Below are positions 61,942-64,000 of a stretch of DNA of 64,000 nucleotides, in pieces. The notes beneath the pieces were generated by a model. That model saw nothing but the letters and a program-made list of their open reading frames with translations, had not been told where the DNA came from and searched no databases. Position numbers and translations under genes: made by a program. Location: assembly GCA_030145275.1 (NCBI GenBank), contig JAQYVV010000001.1, positions 186,001-250,000 on the forward strand. Reading direction: 5' to 3'. The stretch is from Desulfurivibrionaceae bacterium. GTDB lineage: Bacteria; Desulfobacterota; Desulfobulbia; Desulfobulbales; VMSU01. Numbering within the stretch: position 1 is the stretch's first letter; each line of letters opens with the position of its first letter.

Positions 61942-62712
61942 ATGATTAAGGTTGATTGCCCTGAGTGTGGACATAGAAGTAGTAATAAGGTTTTGTGTGC
62001 ATCCTGCGGAATAGTTTATGCTAACTATTTTGAACGAAAAAGAGAGATGCGGCAAAGGTCATTGTGTGTTGCTCAACAGCGCGAGGCATCCAGGAAAAGA
62101 AATTCTGTTATAATAAGTACAGTTTTGCTGACCAGTGCCCTTGTTGGGCTTTTTGTATTCGCTGGCTTGTCAAAAGAGCATTTACATAAAGAGAATTTTG
62201 CTGAAAATGATACCAACAATATCCAGAAGTTAGTTGAAATTGAACCGGCTTATCAAAAGAACGCCAGTAAACCTAATACATTTGAAGAGCTTGACTCTGA
62301 AGAACAAGTATCCTCCCTCAGAAAATGTAGTGAAGGAAATTGTTTTAATGGCGTTGGAACTTATATAATCCCTAAGTTCGGTGAATATAGCGGTACCTGG
62401 AAAGAAGGGAAAAGGCATGGGCAAGGTACTTTCACGGGTGTTAATGGAAGCAAATATGTGGGTGAGTGGAAAAACGATAAAGAGCATGGCCAAGGAACCC
62501 TCATTGACGCATATGAAAATAAATATGTGGGTGAGTGGGAAAAGGGGAAAAGGCATGGCCAGGGAATTCTAATTTTTTCAGATGGAAGTAAATATGAAGG
62601 TGAATTCTTAGCTGGGAAGAGACATGGCTACGGTACATTCACCAATTCTGATCTAACCAAGTATGTGGGTGAATGGAAGGATGGTAAAATTTATGGCCAC
62701 CAAGGAAGCTAA
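61942..62712 (+). CDS. Zinc-ribbon membrane protein with MORN repeats
   Basis: A 256-residue protein. A zinc ribbon (CPECGHRSSNKVLCASCGIV) at residues 5-24 is followed by a basic stretch, one membrane helix (VIISTVLLTSALVGLFVFAG, about 55-74), a linker, and five MORN repeats (YSGTWKEGKRHGQGTF; YVGEWKNDKEHGQGTL; YVGEWEKGKRHGQGIL; YEGEFLAGKRHGYGTF; YVGEWKDGKIYG). MORN repeats mediate membrane-lipid or protein contacts. The start has weak ribosome-binding (AGGAATAAAGAC). The ribbon plus helix is shared with the protease genes on either side. Confidence 0.85.
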   Translation: MIKVDCPECGHRSSNKVLCASCGIVYANYFERKREMRQRSLCVAQQREASRKRNSVIISTVLLTSALVGLFVFAGLSKEHLHKENFAENDTNNIQKLVEIEPAYQKNASKPNTFEELDSEEQVSSLRKCSEGNCFNGVGTYIIPKFGEYSGTWKEGKRHGQGTFTGVNGSKYVGEWKNDKEHGQGTLIDAYENKYVGEWEKGKRHGQGILIFSDGSKYEGEFLAGKRHGYGTFTNSDLTKYVGEWKDGKIYGHQGS

Positions 62713-62754
62713 ATAGCCGCTGGAAGTTTATCAGTCAGTAGAGGAAACTTCTGT

Positions 62755-63921
62755 TCAATTGTCGGATAAGTAGTAAGAAAAGTCTTTGTATACTTCCTGG
62801 ATTGGTATCGCAAATCCGATGCCCTCTGTATCTTTCATTATCATCGTATTGACTCCTATTATCCTTCCCCTTTCGTCAATTAAAGGACCGCCGCTATTGC
62901 CAGGATTGATCGGCGCATCTGTTTGGATCATGTTCTTTCCTTCAATACTTCTGAAACCGGAAATAATTCCTGACGTAACTGTATGTTTCAGTCCAGCTGG
63001 GTTCCCTATGGTATAGACCTTCTGGCCCTGAGCAAAATTAAGTGGGGAGTTTGCGGCCGAAAGGTACGGAGTATCTTCTGCGTAAATGCGCAGCAGGACA
63101 AGGTCTCGGTTATCACTCATGGAGACTATTTCAGCGTTAAACTCATGGCCGTCGATTGATACCACTTTTATTTCGTCCCTCGTAGACGCCTCATCCAATT
63201 CGGAGAGTTGTTGTTTTAGGGTTTCATGGAGATCAAAATATTTGCTGTAATTCTTTTCCCTATTTTCTATCTGCCTTAAAAAACGTTCTTTTTGTCCTTT
63301 GTCACGAATTAATTTCAGCTCATTTCTGTAATATGCCAGGTTTTTTTCTTCATCGGCCAGGTTGTTTCTCAGATCTTCTACTTCTTTGCGTAACCTGTTC
63401 AATTTGCCTTGATCAAATTGAACAACATGGCGATTTGAGATTATATGGCCTAGTTCATCAATGAAGAAACCTGAGCCGCTTCCCCATGGAGTTTTTATGT
63501 AAACTGTAGCATTCTGAGCTTTTTCTATATCATTATTGGACGGGAAGTTAGCAGCTATTTCCTTTGAAAGGCCTGAGAGATTACTCGATGCCTCTCTCTG
63601 GTCATGAAAAAATTTGCTGTTTTTATTTGGTTGAAACTCTTCAATTGAGGGAGAATCAATTCTGTCGTTGTGAATTTCTTGGCGGGTAGACTGCAGTCCA
63701 GTTTTCTGATGGTCGCTAAAAAGGAATTTTCCACCAGCTATACCGAGGAGAAGGGCGCCGGTAATCAACAACCACGTTTTTTTCTTGGTTGATGAAGATG
63801 AGGTGCTATTTCCCTGCTTAGTTATGCGGTCCTTGCGTTGTTGGAATTTGCTGAAAATTATTCCGCAAGCTGTACATTCAACATCGTTTACCTGAGTATG
63901 GCCACATTTAGGACATTTCAT
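62755..63921 (-). CDS. Zinc-ribbon membrane-anchored DegP-like (S1C) serine protease
   Basis: A 388-residue protein. A zinc ribbon starts it (CPKCGHTQVNDVECTACGII), followed by a basic stretch and one membrane helix (TWLLITGALLLGIAGGKFLF, about 49-68). The periplasmic part is a trypsin-like protease with His (SNRHVVQFD), Asp (SDNRDLVLLRIYA) and Ser (INPGNSGGPLIDERG). A coiled coil of about 75 residues is inserted between His and Asp. No PDZ domain follows, so it is shorter than HtrA/DegP. The ribbon CxxCGI[IV][FY] is like that of the MORN protein. Confidence 0.88.
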   Translation of the reverse strand: MKCPKCGHTQVNDVECTACGIIFSKFQQRKDRITKQGNSTSSSSTKKKTWLLITGALLLGIAGGKFLFSDHQKTGLQSTRQEIHNDRIDSPSIEEFQPNKNSKFFHDQREASSNLSGLSKEIAANFPSNNDIEKAQNATVYIKTPWGSGSGFFIDELGHIISNRHVVQFDQGKLNRLRKEVEDLRNNLADEEKNLAYYRNELKLIRDKGQKERFLRQIENREKNYSKYFDLHETLKQQLSELDEASTRDEIKVVSIDGHEFNAEIVSMSDNRDLVLLRIYAEDTPYLSAANSPLNFAQGQKVYTIGNPAGLKHTVTSGIISGFRSIEGKNMIQTDAPINPGNSGGPLIDERGRIIGVNTMIMKDTEGIGFAIPIQEVYKDFSYYLSDN

Positions 63922-64000
63922 TGTTGAATTAAAACTTTTTTAGCACCACGGGGGAGGGTTTTAAACTATAGGCATAAGAAATGTTTGGTGCTATTCAAAA

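Overview
The window reads as a chromosomal segment of a Gram-negative, probably anaerobic bacterium of the Desulfobacterota (Desulfobulbales-like). This is an inference from moderate GC content, an RND pump, lipoproteins, an outer-membrane secretin, a SelW-like selenoprotein, a TorD-type chaperone, and many short dispersed hairpin elements between genes. I could run no database search, so the taxon is uncertain.

Layout. 1-16.6 kb is mostly housekeeping: the start of galU, a YgiQ-type radical SAM protein, a small S4 RNA-binding protein, a PepF-like oligopeptidase, a TorD chaperone overlapping uvrC, an M20 peptidase, a heterodimeric ABC exporter, and an amino-acid operon of homoserine dehydrogenase, archaeal-type phosphoglycerate mutase (possibly acting as homoserine kinase) and a hotdog thioesterase. 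At 17.06 kb an initiator tRNA and a terminator open an accessory stretch. It holds a decaying group II intron (RT with YADN instead of YADD), a PhnD-like lipoprotein paired with a HAMP-PAS receptor that lacks a kinase, an integrase remnant, a BON fragment, topoisomerase III and a DUF2293 protein. 26-30 kb carries a SYLF protein and a copper module (CopZ-like chaperone, CopA ATPase) whose shared upstream region has been invaded by two MITE-like elements.

30-46.3 kb is an MSHA-like type IV pilus locus. It encodes a PilM/PilN fusion, PilO, a MshK/PilP-like protein, a secretin, PilB/MshE and PilC/MshG, then a TMTC-like GT-C/TPR membrane protein. A major pilin and four minor prepilin-like proteins follow, then a Cys-rich secreted repeat protein and an ExeA/MshM-like ATPase ending in a YARHG domain. 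An RND pump with its adaptor, CoaBC, a lipoprotein, a nitroreductase, TatD and YggS come next. 55.7-56.5 kb is a REP/RAYT unit.

From 56.5 kb to the end there is a signalling and membrane-protein cluster. It contains an FHA-adenylate cyclase translationally coupled to a SelW-like selenoprotein (in-frame UGA with a hairpin just after it), a ParA-like ATPase, and three membrane proteins that begin with a double-CxxC zinc ribbon and one TM helix. Their exported parts are, respectively, a degenerate trypsin-like domain plus retropepsin, MORN repeats, and a DegP-like protease.

The two strongest novelties are the SelW-like gene, invisible to ordinary ORF calling, and a set of 150-215 bp palindromic elements. 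These have several different terminal repeats but a shared core, and seven copies are flanked by matching 8-bp direct repeats.
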